A stretch of DNA of 64,000 nt from Paenibacillus sp. Lineage in GTDB: Bacteria; Bacillota; Bacilli; Paenibacillales; YIM-B00363. A program made the translations under genes and the position numbers. The notes beneath the pieces are model-generated. The model ran no database searches. It was not told where the DNA came from and saw only the letters and a program-made list of their open reading frames with translations. This document shows, one piece after another, positions 1 to 8,564 of this stretch (position 1 is its first letter; each line of letters opens with the position of its first letter). The stretch lies in contig NZ_JAPSKE010000010.1 in assembly GCF_031177825.1 (NCBI RefSeq), positions 111,193-175,192 of the forward strand, given 5' to 3'.

Positions 1-471
1 TACGGACTTCCGAACAACCTGCAGGTGATCGGAGAGCATCCGTCGCTGCTCGCCTCGCTCGAATGCTTCGTCTGCAATCATATCGAAGCCGAGCGGCTCA
101 GCGGTCGCCCTTGGGGCGCGATTTCGAACGAGGAGCGGCTTGCGTCGCTCCGCGCCTTCGTCGACGATCAAGGCCCCCGCGCCATGGTCGTCACCTTGGG
201 AGCCGAAGGCTCCGTGTACTACGACCGCATTGCGGGCCGCTCCGGCTTCCAGCCCGCGTTCCCCGCGCGGCTCGTCGATTCCAGCGGCGCGGGAGACGCC
301 TTCGCCGCCGGGACGGCGTTCGCCTTGTCGCGCGGACTGCCGCTCGATCGGGCCGTCGTCTGCGGCGCGAAGGTCGCCGGTTGGGTCGTCGAATCCGACC
401 GCAACGAGTGCGCCGACGCGCGGGAGCGGATGGGGCGGGATGACTTTTTCAAGAAAATGGGTTTGATATAA
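1..471 (+). CDS. PfkB-family carbohydrate kinase, C-terminal part (5' end outside window)
   Basis: The reading frame is open from the first base of the window to a TAA at 469-471, so the gene is cut by the window edge. The visible 156 residues contain the second PfkB/ribokinase family signature, DSSGAGDAFAAG, whose GAGD supplies the catalytic Asp and anion hole, followed by the usual small C-terminal helical segment. The family transfers the ATP gamma-phosphate to a sugar or nucleoside in the cytoplasm. The substrate cannot be told from this half; fructose, ribose, 2-keto-3-deoxygluconate and related sugars are all possible. The next gene follows after 14 nt with its ribosome binding site overlapping this stop codon, so the two are probably co-transcribed. 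It is GC-rich like the next gene. Confidence 0.85.
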   Translation, partial: YGLPNNLQVIGEHPSLLASLECFVCNHIEAERLSGRPWGAISNEERLASLRAFVDDQGPRAMVVTLGAEGSVYYDRIAGRSGFQPAFPARLVDSSGAGDAFAAGTAFALSRGLPLDRAVVCGAKVAGWVVESDRNECADARERMGRDDFFKKMGLI

Positions 472-485
472 AGGAGGAGAACGGC

Positions 486-1847
486 TTGGCTATGCCCGGA
501 AGGAACGACCCGTGCCCGTGCGGCAGCGGAAAGAAATTTAAGAAATGTTGCATCGACACCTATCAAGAGGAACGACCGGAGCGACAGACGGCGCCCGAGG
601 CGAACCGGTTGACGCGGGACAAGCTGCCCGCCTGGATCGACCGCGAGCTGAAGTGGGAGTCCGAGCTGTACCGGCTGCAAGCGCAGCACTACGTCGAGCA
701 TGCGGATGCGGCCTTCGACCCGGAGGACTTGCGCGCATTGGTGCGGTTTTGGCATGATTTCGCGCACGCGACCCGACCGATCTTCCAGAAGTACGGCGCG
801 TTCAGCGCGGCGCTCGAGTACTTCACCCCGGGCGACGAGGGACGAGGCGTGACGCAGACCCGACTGGCCGCCAAATACGGGGTCTCCTCGGGGACCGTCT
901 CCAAGCGGTACGCGGAGCTGGCCGATTACGCGGAAGCGCTCGACGCGCCATCTGAAACGGGCGGCGCTTCGCAGCCGAACATGGAGCGTATGTACCGCGA
1001 TATCGACCTGCTCTTGAAGGAGCGGCAGATCGAATCGATCGAAGAAGCCGAGGCGTTCGTCCGCGATTACATGGATCGAGCCATGGCCGGGAAGCCGGTG
1101 CCGACGCCGCAAGGCGTCTCCGCTCGCGAGCGGGCGCAGGACTTGCTGTTCGACGCGGCGGACGCGACGACCTCCGCGGAGCGCGTCCGTCTCGCTCGGG
1201 AAGCGATAGCGCTGTACCCGGACTCGCCGGACGCGTACGTCATCCTCGGCGAGGAGAGCTCGGACCTGGAGCAAGCGCGGGCTTACTTCCGCCAAGGCGT
1301 CGAGGCCGGCGAGCGGGATCTCGGAGCGGCGTTTTTCGCGGAAAACGAAGGGCATTTTTGGGGGCTCAGCGAAACGCGGCCCTACATGCGGGCGAAATAC
1401 AACTACGCCGAGTTCAGTTGGTACGCCGACGACGTCGCGGAGGCGGAGCGGCACCTCGAAGAGATGCTGCGGCTGAACTTCGGCGACAACATGGGCGCGC
1501 GGTATTTGTTGGCGGCCGCGTATTTGCGGCTCGGCAAGCTCGACGAAGCGGAGGCGCTGTTCGCGCGATTCGAAGACGAAGCGTCCGCCTTCTTCGCTTA
1601 CGACCGGCTCGCCTTAGAATTCATTAAGAACGGCGCCTCCTCCCGCTTGAAGCTGTTGTATCAGGCCGCGACGCAAGCGAATAAGCATGCGCTGACGTAC
1701 CTGCTCGGGAAGAAGAAGCTGCCGAAGGGCCTTCCGGAGCATTACGTCGCCGGCAGCCCCGACGAAGCGGTGCACTACGTCACGACGCACGCCTCCCTCT
1801 GGGCGCAGCAGCCGAAGCTGCTGCATTGGCTGATGGAGCAGCAGTAA
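486..1847 (+). CDS. SEC-C zinc-motif protein with TPR-like C-terminus
   Basis: The 453-residue protein opens with a SEC-C motif (NDPCPCGSGKKFKKCC; Cys10, Cys12, Cys21, Cys22), the small zinc-binding module also found at the SecA C-terminus and in many stand-alone proteins. Around residues 118-145 lies a segment patterned like a helix-turn-helix (RLAAKYGVSSGTVSKRYAEL). From about residue 220 onward it is rich in amphipathic A/L/E/Y helices typical of TPR repeats. The TTG start at 486 is chosen because AAGGAGG (471-477) sits 8 nt upstream; an in-frame ATG at 492 would be 14 nt away. The combination suggests a cytoplasmic protein-binding role, possibly with nucleic-acid contact, but no precise function is known to me. 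It is followed at once by a strong terminator. Confidence 0.8.
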   Translation: MAMPGRNDPCPCGSGKKFKKCCIDTYQEERPERQTAPEANRLTRDKLPAWIDRELKWESELYRLQAQHYVEHADAAFDPEDLRALVRFWHDFAHATRPIFQKYGAFSAALEYFTPGDEGRGVTQTRLAAKYGVSSGTVSKRYAELADYAEALDAPSETGGASQPNMERMYRDIDLLLKERQIESIEEAEAFVRDYMDRAMAGKPVPTPQGVSARERAQDLLFDAADATTSAERVRLAREAIALYPDSPDAYVILGEESSDLEQARAYFRQGVEAGERDLGAAFFAENEGHFWGLSETRPYMRAKYNYAEFSWYADDVAEAERHLEEMLRLNFGDNMGARYLLAAAYLRLGKLDEAEALFARFEDEASAFFAYDRLALEFIKNGASSRLKLLYQAATQANKHALTYLLGKKKLPKGLPEHYVAGSPDEAVHYVTTHASLWAQQPKLLHWLMEQQ

Positions 1848-1849
1848 CG

Positions 1850-1894
1850 CAAACAAGGTCGCCCGGCGAAGTCTCGCTCGGGCGACCTTGTTTG
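1850..1894. terminator. Bidirectional rho-independent terminator between convergent genes
   Basis: A 16-bp perfect stem (1850-1865 with 1879-1894) encloses a 13-nt loop. It lies between the stop of the SEC-C gene (1847) and the stop of the minus-strand SLH gene (1897). The outer stem is A/T-rich on both sides, as expected for a terminator serving both strands. Confidence 0.85.
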
Positions 1895-1896
1895 TG

Positions 1897-3633
1897 TTAT
1901 ATGAAATCTACCCATTGCAGCATCCGCTTCAAGACGACGGCCGCCTGCGCCCGCGTGGTCGATTGCTCCCCGCCGAAGCGATCCGTCGCGACCGCGCCCA
2001 TGATACCCGCGGACGAAACCTCCTCGACCGCGCCGCTCGCCCAATCCGGTATGCTTGCCGCATCCGCGTAACGAAGGATCGGGCCCGACGTCGGCTCCGG
2101 CTCCGGCGTCGGCTTGCCGACGAAGGCGAGCGCCCGGGACATGATCACCGCCATCTCCTGTCTCGTGATCGTCTTGTCGGGACGGTACGTGCCGTCCGCA
2201 TACCCGGCGATCAGCCCGGCCTTCGCGGCGGCGCCGACCGCACCCGCATGCCAATCGCCGGAGCGTACGTCGCCGAACGTCGCATGCGCCGGCGCCTCGG
2301 ACAGGCTTAGCGCTTGCATCAGCATCGCGGCGAACTGCGCCCGCGTGACGGACGCTTCCGGCGCGAAGGTCGTATCCGACATGCCCTTCAGGATGAACTT
2401 CGACGCCAGCAACTCGACATCCGCCTTCGCCCAATGGTTCGTTACGTCCTCGAACGACTTCGACATCGAAGCGACGGCATACACGCTGTTGCCGGGACGC
2501 CGCAGCGTCGCCGTCATTGAATCGCCTTCGCGGGCGAAGCGGGTCGGAACGAAGCGATAGGAAGCCGTCGTTTCGTCATACCAGACGCCGACCGCGTTCG
2601 CGTCGATCTCGCCCGCAGGCAGCGGCAATGATCGCTCTACGTATTCGTTGCCGAAGTCGGCGACCGGTGTCGTCACCCCGCCGGAGGCGACCGCAACCTG
2701 GAAATGTACACCTCCGGTAAGTAGACTCGCTCCGATGCCTTCCGCCGTCGCCCGCATCGAACGATCCTTATCCGATTCCACGGCCTCCATCGAGAGAATC
2801 AACTCCGCATCTGCTCCCGTACCGACGCCGAACGTCGACAGCAGGGTCAGCGGCAAACGATACGCCCCCAGCGGGCTTACGACGGATACGTTCCCGCGGT
2901 TCGTCCCGTTGGAGAGGGCCTCCATCGGCAACCGGACCTCGAGCCGGCTCTCGGCTTCCGGGATCCGCACCATGATCGTCTCCCCCGCCTTCCTCTGCTC
3001 CGCGATCCAGGCTTTATCTACCTTCACGCTTGCGGCGGCGTCCTTACCTCCTGCCGCCAATGGTGCTGGAGGCAGCCCCCCGCCGCCCGGACCTCCCGGA
3101 GCGCCCCCCGCCCCTGGCGCGGGTCCGCTCGCGATCGTTATCGTACGCCCTACCTCGGCGTCGGACTGGAACAAGGACGAGTCGGAATCGGAGTACGAAG
3201 CGCCCGCAGTCAAGCGAACGCGAGCTTCCCCGCTTCCGGACTTCGCCTTAAGCCGTACCGTAAACAGAGGCACGTCGCCGGACGCCCCCTCGGATGTCCC
3301 GAGTCGTACCGCTACGACCCTAAGCTCGCCGCCGGTTTCGTATTGCATGAACGACGCGTCGGAACCGATCGTACCGAATTCGGACCGGAGCGTCGCATCG
3401 ACGACTTCCAGGCGATCGGCGTCATACGCTAGCGACGCATTGAATCCTTGCACGTCTTTCCCGCCTTGAACGCCGACGGTAACCGTCGCTGTTCCGCCCG
3501 GCGTCAGCCGCTCGGCGGATACCCCCAATGTAAACCGGGCCGGCTCGGCCGCGGCTGCCTCGACGCTCCCGGAGGCAACGGTCGCCGTCGCGAGAAGGAG
3601 GCAAAACGATATCAGCATGTTCCTAATAGCCAT
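1897..3633 (-). CDS. SLH-anchored surface protein with a cohesin-like domain
   Basis: This 578-residue secreted protein starts with a signal peptide (about residues 1-28, LLLATATVASGSVEAAAA). Residues about 33-167 match the cohesin fold pattern: PGGTATVTVGV, an FNASLAYDADRLEVV core, then a G/S-rich stretch before FTVRLKAK. A Gly/Pro-rich linker follows (about 168-198). Next come a beta-rich domain ending in VWYDETTASYRFVP and NSVYAV, common just before SLH regions, and three SLH repeats (about 393-445, 453-505, 518-575; TRAQ, TRQE, TRAQ). SLH triplets bind pyruvylated secondary cell wall polymer. The protein would therefore display one cohesin on the wall. It is the last gene of the group, 25 nt after the cohesin/half-dockerin gene. 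The ATG at 3633 lacks a well-placed Shine-Dalgarno; an in-frame ATG at 3618 is possible. Confidence 0.88.
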   Translation of the reverse strand: MAIRNMLISFCLLLATATVASGSVEAAAAEPARFTLGVSAERLTPGGTATVTVGVQGGKDVQGFNASLAYDADRLEVVDATLRSEFGTIGSDASFMQYETGGELRVVAVRLGTSEGASGDVPLFTVRLKAKSGSGEARVRLTAGASYSDSDSSLFQSDAEVGRTITIASGPAPGAGGAPGGPGGGGLPPAPLAAGGKDAAASVKVDKAWIAEQRKAGETIMVRIPEAESRLEVRLPMEALSNGTNRGNVSVVSPLGAYRLPLTLLSTFGVGTGADAELILSMEAVESDKDRSMRATAEGIGASLLTGGVHFQVAVASGGVTTPVADFGNEYVERSLPLPAGEIDANAVGVWYDETTASYRFVPTRFAREGDSMTATLRRPGNSVYAVASMSKSFEDVTNHWAKADVELLASKFILKGMSDTTFAPEASVTRAQFAAMLMQALSLSEAPAHATFGDVRSGDWHAGAVGAAAKAGLIAGYADGTYRPDKTITRQEMAVIMSRALAFVGKPTPEPEPTSGPILRYADAASIPDWASGAVEEVSSAGIMGAVATDRFGGEQSTTRAQAAVVLKRMLQWVDFI

Positions 3634-3658
3634 CGTCTACGTTTAAAATCCTTTCCTC

Positions 3659-4324
3659 TCAGTTGAACGCTCGAGGTTCGACTTGCTGCAGCACGTATAC
3701 CATATCCGACTTATCGGCGGTTCCGTCGCCGTTAAAATCGATCAAAGCTCCGCCTGCTCCACGGATCAGACTCAAAGCGCTCTTGATCGAAAATTTCGTC
3801 TCGTCCGGAGATTTCGGCAGCACCGGTCCGACCCAAACCGAGGCGCTCGCTTGCGTATTTTTTTGAATCGAGCTAGACACATAATTCGTGACCGAAATTT
3901 GCTCCAATTGCACCTGCACGCGCTCCGACGTCAAAGGAATGAACGTCGCCGTCATCACTCTCGAGTTCACAGACGCAGCGACCAACGGCTTATCGTATAA
4001 CAACGGATATGCTAGTGTCCCCGTCGTTTCGTTGACCGTGCTGCCGCCGAAGGATTGGAACCCCGACGCGAACTGCACCATCGGGTCGCCGTTCGTCTTC
4101 TTTGCGAGCTGCAGCTTCGCCGGGTCGTATCGCAGCCGGAAGGAAATCCCCGCCAGGTTCGCCGCTTCGCTGATCGAAATATGAACGTCGAACGCTTTCC
4201 CGACGGTTTGCTGCTGCGCCGCGGCTGTGATGCTCACCGCCGCCGTCGATTCGGCGGCGACCGCCGTAGCGGCAGGCAGCGCCACCATACTGATGGCGAC
4301 AAGCAGTAGGAACCAACTTTTCAT
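3659..4324 (-). CDS. Secreted cohesin plus half-dockerin protein (putative adaptor)
   Basis: A 221-residue protein with a clear signal peptide (MKSWFLLLVAISMVALPAA, cleavage near residue 24). Residues about 28-165 read as a cohesin-like domain (GKAFDVHISISEAANLAGIS, then FRLRYDPAKLQL). The C-terminus carries one calcium-loop of dockerin type, DFNGDGTADKSD, followed by a helix and the tail VLQQVEPRAFN. A complete dockerin has two such loops; only one is visible. A protein with both a receptor and a plug module could link an anchored cohesin to a dockerin cargo. The ATG at 4324 has GGGAGG upstream. It probably shares a transcript with the SLH-cohesin gene, 25 nt downstream. Binding between modules is inferred, not shown. 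Confidence 0.85.
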   Translation of the reverse strand: MKSWFLLLVAISMVALPAATAVAAESTAAVSITAAAQQQTVGKAFDVHISISEAANLAGISFRLRYDPAKLQLAKKTNGDPMVQFASGFQSFGGSTVNETTGTLAYPLLYDKPLVAASVNSRVMTATFIPLTSERVQVQLEQISVTNYVSSSIQKNTQASASVWVGPVLPKSPDETKFSIKSALSLIRGAGGALIDFNGDGTADKSDMVYVLQQVEPRAFN

Positions 4325-4358
4325 GAATGGTACTCCCTCCCATCGTTACTGTAAGTAA

Positions 4359-4395
4359 CTACAGCCCACATGCCGTTCGTCGGTGTGGGCTGTAG
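4359..4395 (-). terminator. Strong hairpin between the LRR/dockerin gene and the adaptor gene
   Basis: A perfect 12-bp stem (4359-4370 with 4384-4395) with a 13-nt loop that can itself form a CCG/CGG mini-stem. The sequence after it on the minus strand (TTACTTAC) is not a U-run, so it may be an attenuator or an RNA-stabilising structure rather than a full terminator. The adaptor start codon is 35 nt downstream. Confidence 0.6.
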
Positions 4396-4414
4396 CAGCT
4401 ACACAAGCTATGAA

Positions 4415-7400
4415 TTAGACCGGTTCAGGAATCGGGAACGGGATTACGCTTTCGTCCGGGCGATCCGGGTCGATCTCTCGGAAATGAGGAATTAGCACCC
4501 GTATATGCACGAAAGTTAGATCCTTCAAATCGACGATACCGTCTTCATTGAAATCGAGGAGCTGCTCCGGCGTATATCCGCCGCCTTCGCCACTGCCTTC
4601 CCAGTCGACGACGGTTCCGAACGCTTTCGCCACTTTCACGAGGTCGGTCACCTCGACGCCAGGATTCTGATCGACATCCGGCCAAACGATCGGCACGTAG
4701 AAGTCTGTCGGTTCCGCAAGCAGATGAACGATGCCTGCGCCGTCCGTCGTTTGCGCTGCCGCAATGCCGAAGTACAACGGCAAACGCCCGCCAGGTTCAG
4801 ACGTCGGCTCCGAATCTGTCGAATAGCCTCCGGAATCCGTTCCGTCCGAAAACATATCCCCGGCCTCCGCGTAGATCGTGAAGAGATTCGCCGCGCCCTG
4901 GATCGACTGTCCCTCCGCCAGCTTGCCGGAGACGATATACGTATCTCCGAACCAGAAGTAGCCGGGTTCCACATCCAGAACGAGCGAGCCGTTTAATTTA
5001 GATGCGATGTCCGCATGAGGCTTAACGCCCAACACATTCCAAAACGGCGCGACTTCGAGTTCGATTCGGAAGCTGCGGGCGTCGTGATCGAGCGACTGCT
5101 TCGACACGGTCGCCTTCACGAATTCGCCCGGACCGACCATCTCCTTGCTGAATTGAATGTCGAACGTTTCGTCAATGGCTGCAACTTCGATCAGAATCGA
5201 ATCCGATACCGTACTGATCTGATTCGAACTTACCTTCACTCGCGCCGTCCCCGGTCCGACCGCCGTCAGCCATCCGTCGGCATCGACCGTGACGACCGAT
5301 TCATTATCGGAGGTCCACGTGACAGCTTGGTACGTCGTATTTTCCGGCGTGAACCCATAGCCCAACTGCATATACGTATCGCCTTGCTTCAGCTTCAACG
5401 CATCGACGTTCGGTTTGATTTCTACGGAAGTCGGAAACACCGTCGGCAGCATCGTCTGCACCACGTCGCTAGAAGCGACGAAGCGCGCCGACTCCGAATC
5501 CGAGAACTTCGTCTTGCCGTGCAGGAGCGTAATATCCGTGTGCGGTTGGAACGACTGCAGCACATTAAAGGATACGTCGACGAGCTTTACGTTCTCGCCG
5601 TTCGGCGCGAGCCCCGTTTCCGCATCTTGTAACGAACCTACGACCCGGAGCGTGCTCTCCGGCGTGATGACATCCATCAAGGCGATGTCCGCAGAGCCGG
5701 CACTATATTCCGGGTTCGCTTGTACGCTGACCACTTCAAACACATTCTTGTCGTACGCCAGCTCGAACTCGAAGCCGTACAAGTCTGGAACGTCTTCCAC
5801 GCTGATCGTCACGGAGAACTGATCTCCTGCCGTGACATGCGTCTTCGAAGCTTCGATCGCCGGCGTCGCGTTCCCCGTGAACGGGATGATCGGATCGTGA
5901 CGAACATCGATTCCGTACCCTTTAAGCGTTGCGATATCGGCGACCGTCAGGCTGCCCTCCATGAGATCCAAGGGATTGTCGTACATATAAATGTGTGCAT
6001 ATTCCCCTTGGAACGCGCCGGCGTCGTACATATCCAACAAATCGCCTAGATCCGAAATAAGATTATTATCCAAATCCAGCCCATTCAACGGCAAGCCGAC
6101 CAACGGGCTCAAATCGGAAATCGCATTATTGTACAATCGCAAGTCCGTAACGTTGTACGCATACTGCATCCCTTCGAGGTTTACGATTCTACTGCCTTCT
6201 CCTCCGTACATAAATGCATTCGCCGGAAGGTTCATCATATCCGCGGACGTCAAATCGGCGCTTTCCTGTCCGACGATCATTCGGATGCGGTCGATGAACG
6301 CCGGATCGGTATTATTGATCGGGATTGGCGCGTGCGCCATGAACATCCCCGTCGGCGCGTTCCGCGCCCAATTGTTCGCCGCGTCTACTGCTTCCACCGT
6401 ATACTTATGCTTCGCGCCCGGCGTCGCCGCGACGTCCGTATACTCCCGCGCCGAGCCCGGCAACGACGCGACAGGTTCGCCGTCCCGAAGCACGCGATAT
6501 TCGACTACGCCGTTCGCGTCGTACGCGCCTTCCCATTGAATCGTTAACTCGTTCTCTGTAACGCCGGTAACGCGAAGCGTCTGTTGATAAAAGATGGGCG
6601 GTTCCGTATCCGCCGGCGGAGCGGACTCGATCGCGTCATGACGCACGTCGACGCCTCGGTCCTTTAACGACTGGATATGATTTGCATTTCCAGTCCCCTC
6701 CACCAATTCCAAGCCGGGAATGTTTTGAATGAATAAGACATCTCCCGAATTGATACCCGCATTCATAACAAGCGGGCTCAAATCCGTGATGTGCGTGGAA
6801 TCCAGATCGACTCTCTCCAGCGTACTCAATCCGGTCAATGCTTCGATGTTCGTAATCGGGTTTTCGTCCAACATCGCGCCTCTAAGCATCGTCATGCCGC
6901 TTAACGCGCTAATGTCCAAGATCTCGTTATTCGAGAGATACAAGTAATCCATCGCGGTCATTCCGCTTAACGCGCTTATATCGGAGATCATGTTCCCAGA
7001 TAAATTCAACGTCCTAATGCTCGCCATACCGCCCAAGGAAGCGATGGAGCTAATGTCGTTCCCGCTTACGTTGAGATCCATCAACATAGGAAAACTCCCC
7101 GGCGTTATGGAAGAGATGTCGGTAATGTAGTTGTTATCGAGCGAAAGCTGGCTGATTCGATGTTTGCTAGTCTCCGATAAGCCGGTCAGCAACGTCTGAA
7201 GTCCGCTGTCCCCCATGTCCAAATCTCTTAGCATGAGGGATCCGATCGTCATCCGATTCACCGCATCGGCCACCAGCGCCATATCGGTCACATTCGTACC
7301 GGTAAGCTCTAAGCTATAGGTTAAATTAGGCAGATTCACCAGGTCTCCGGCATCGATCGCGGAGCCGTAAGCGTTGAAGGTTTGCAACTTCGTCATCCCC

Positions 7401-8341
7401 GTCATATCAGGGAGGTCCATTATCGGATTCGCCGATAACGAGATCGAACTTAGATTGGCAGCGTACTGAATGCCTTCAATATCCGTAATTCCTACTCCCC
7501 AAGGAAGATGGAAGTACTCGAGCGCCGATAAATCCGTTACCGTTACGTTAGCGGCCGGGTAAACGCCGATTGCGTTCAACGCCTCGCGTACCGCCGACTC
7601 CATCTTGGAGTCGGGGAACGTTACAGCGTCCATCGGCGGCTCTTCGCCGGAGCTGTAAGAATAAGTCGGGCCGTCCGTCGATTCGAGGAACGTGCCTCCC
7701 GACGTCTCCCTGTATATCGCCTCGACACGGTAGTTTGTCACGCCGGAGACGGGATCGGATATGTATGCTTCCGGGAATTCGTAGAAATCAAGATAAGTCC
7801 AACTAGATTGGTAATTCGTAGAGTAGTACACATTATAGCCTACCAACATCGTCCCGCTTGGACCATCGTTCAACGTAGCGTCATACCAATCCAAGACGAC
7901 ATGCAATCCCGCCTCGTCTTCGCCGGGACCAATGTTGATCGCCGTCCCGTCCGCCCAAACATCGCCGCTGTATGCCACGAATGCCGGCAGGAACGAAGCC
8001 GAAGCCGATTGCGAATACTCTATCGCCCCATTATCCAGATGGGCCGCAACGTAAACGGAATAATCCCCCGGCTCCGGCGGGAAATACTCGAAAGAAGTTT
8101 CCGCAACGGTGCCAAGCACATCCCCGCTTCCGTAGACCGCGTACGTTACGACCGCAGGTTCCCCGATATACGGACTCCAAGATACGACCAGACGGTCGTT
8201 CGTGGCGCTCACGGCGACGCTATTCCCCCACTCCCCCTCCGCGTTCGCCGCGCCGGGAGCGACCGGAATCGTAAGTACGCTTACAAGCAACGTAAAGATC
8301 AGCAATCGATTGATCCAGTTGTACAATATTCTTCTCCGCAT
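4415..8341 (-). CDS. Large secreted LRR / Fn3 / cohesin-like / Big2 / dockerin-like protein
   Basis: A 1308-residue protein. After a signal peptide (about 1-35) come two beta-sandwich, Fn3-like segments. An internalin-style leucine-rich region follows (about 240-570), opening with the cap FPDSKMESAVREALNAIG and holding many copies of the DISALSGM(T/A) type. Then an Fn3 domain (about 575-665), a second short LRR block (about 670-830), a cohesin-like domain (about 840-970), a Big2 Ig-like domain (VTWTSDNESVVTVDADGWLT), a second cohesin-like segment, and a C-terminal two-loop dockerin (DVDQNPGVEVTD, then DFNEDGIVDLKD). Such LRR proteins bind ligands outside the cell. It lacks SLH repeats, so retention would need cohesin-dockerin contact or another partner. 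ATG 8341 is preferred over TTG 8344 because of GAGGAA upstream. Confidence 0.85.
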   Translation of the reverse strand: MRRRILYNWINRLLIFTLLVSVLTIPVAPGAANAEGEWGNSVAVSATNDRLVVSWSPYIGEPAVVTYAVYGSGDVLGTVAETSFEYFPPEPGDYSVYVAAHLDNGAIEYSQSASASFLPAFVAYSGDVWADGTAINIGPGEDEAGLHVVLDWYDATLNDGPSGTMLVGYNVYYSTNYQSSWTYLDFYEFPEAYISDPVSGVTNYRVEAIYRETSGGTFLESTDGPTYSYSSGEEPPMDAVTFPDSKMESAVREALNAIGVYPAANVTVTDLSALEYFHLPWGVGITDIEGIQYAANLSSISLSANPIMDLPDMTGMTKLQTFNAYGSAIDAGDLVNLPNLTYSLELTGTNVTDMALVADAVNRMTIGSLMLRDLDMGDSGLQTLLTGLSETSKHRISQLSLDNNYITDISSITPGSFPMLMDLNVSGNDISSIASLGGMASIRTLNLSGNMISDISALSGMTAMDYLYLSNNEILDISALSGMTMLRGAMLDENPITNIEALTGLSTLERVDLDSTHITDLSPLVMNAGINSGDVLFIQNIPGLELVEGTGNANHIQSLKDRGVDVRHDAIESAPPADTEPPIFYQQTLRVTGVTENELTIQWEGAYDANGVVEYRVLRDGEPVASLPGSAREYTDVAATPGAKHKYTVEAVDAANNWARNAPTGMFMAHAPIPINNTDPAFIDRIRMIVGQESADLTSADMMNLPANAFMYGGEGSRIVNLEGMQYAYNVTDLRLYNNAISDLSPLVGLPLNGLDLDNNLISDLGDLLDMYDAGAFQGEYAHIYMYDNPLDLMEGSLTVADIATLKGYGIDVRHDPIIPFTGNATPAIEASKTHVTAGDQFSVTISVEDVPDLYGFEFELAYDKNVFEVVSVQANPEYSAGSADIALMDVITPESTLRVVGSLQDAETGLAPNGENVKLVDVSFNVLQSFQPHTDITLLHGKTKFSDSESARFVASSDVVQTMLPTVFPTSVEIKPNVDALKLKQGDTYMQLGYGFTPENTTYQAVTWTSDNESVVTVDADGWLTAVGPGTARVKVSSNQISTVSDSILIEVAAIDETFDIQFSKEMVGPGEFVKATVSKQSLDHDARSFRIELEVAPFWNVLGVKPHADIASKLNGSLVLDVEPGYFWFGDTYIVSGKLAEGQSIQGAANLFTIYAEAGDMFSDGTDSGGYSTDSEPTSEPGGRLPLYFGIAAAQTTDGAGIVHLLAEPTDFYVPIVWPDVDQNPGVEVTDLVKVAKAFGTVVDWEGSGEGGGYTPEQLLDFNEDGIVDLKDLTFVHIRVLIPHFREIDPDRPDESVIPFPIPEPV

Positions 8342-8344
8342 CAA

Positions 8345-8526
8345 CGTTCCTCGCTATTCGTATAAGAATATGAACCGAAACCGCCACATGACCTGTATCC
8401 TAGTTCTAAAGTGGCAATCCCTAATTATTATACATGACTAAGGTTAGAATTTGGTTAAAAAAATTTCCTGAACCGAGCGATTTCACCTCTATTTCGGTAA
8501 TTTTCCTTCCCCTGCAGGCGAAACGA
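8345..8526 (-). promoter_or_regulatory. Upstream region of the LRR/dockerin gene with a possible -10
   Basis: This A/T-rich gap between a terminator and the LRR gene contains a perfect TATAAT (minus strand, 8427-8432). No good -35 lies at 17 nt; the nearest candidate is TTAACC at about 20 nt. If used, the 5' leader would be about 80 nt. Promoter assignment is tentative. Confidence 0.35.
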
Positions 8527-8529
8527 AAA

Positions 8530-8553
8530 CGGAGCCCCCGCAAGGGAGCCCCG
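8530..8553 (-). terminator. Probable terminator of the NHL/dockerin gene
   Basis: On the minus strand a short GC stem (GCTCCC, loop TTGC, GGGGGC; 8534-8549) is followed by a T-rich stretch (TCCGTTTTCGTTT). It lies 16 nt past the stop codon at 8565. The stem contains one G-T pair and is short, so read-through is possible. Confidence 0.5.
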
Positions 8554-8564
8554 ACAGAATAACA

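Noticed and set aside
219..1454. A 411-codon open frame on the minus strand across the kinase and SEC-C genes
   Set aside because: It is antisense to two genes with clear motifs; the product is Arg-rich low-complexity sequence, as expected from GC-rich DNA.
2648..3469. A 273-codon plus-strand frame rich in Pro, Ser and Thr
   Set aside because: Antisense to the SLH-cohesin gene; its Pro stretch mirrors the Gly-rich linker on the real strand.
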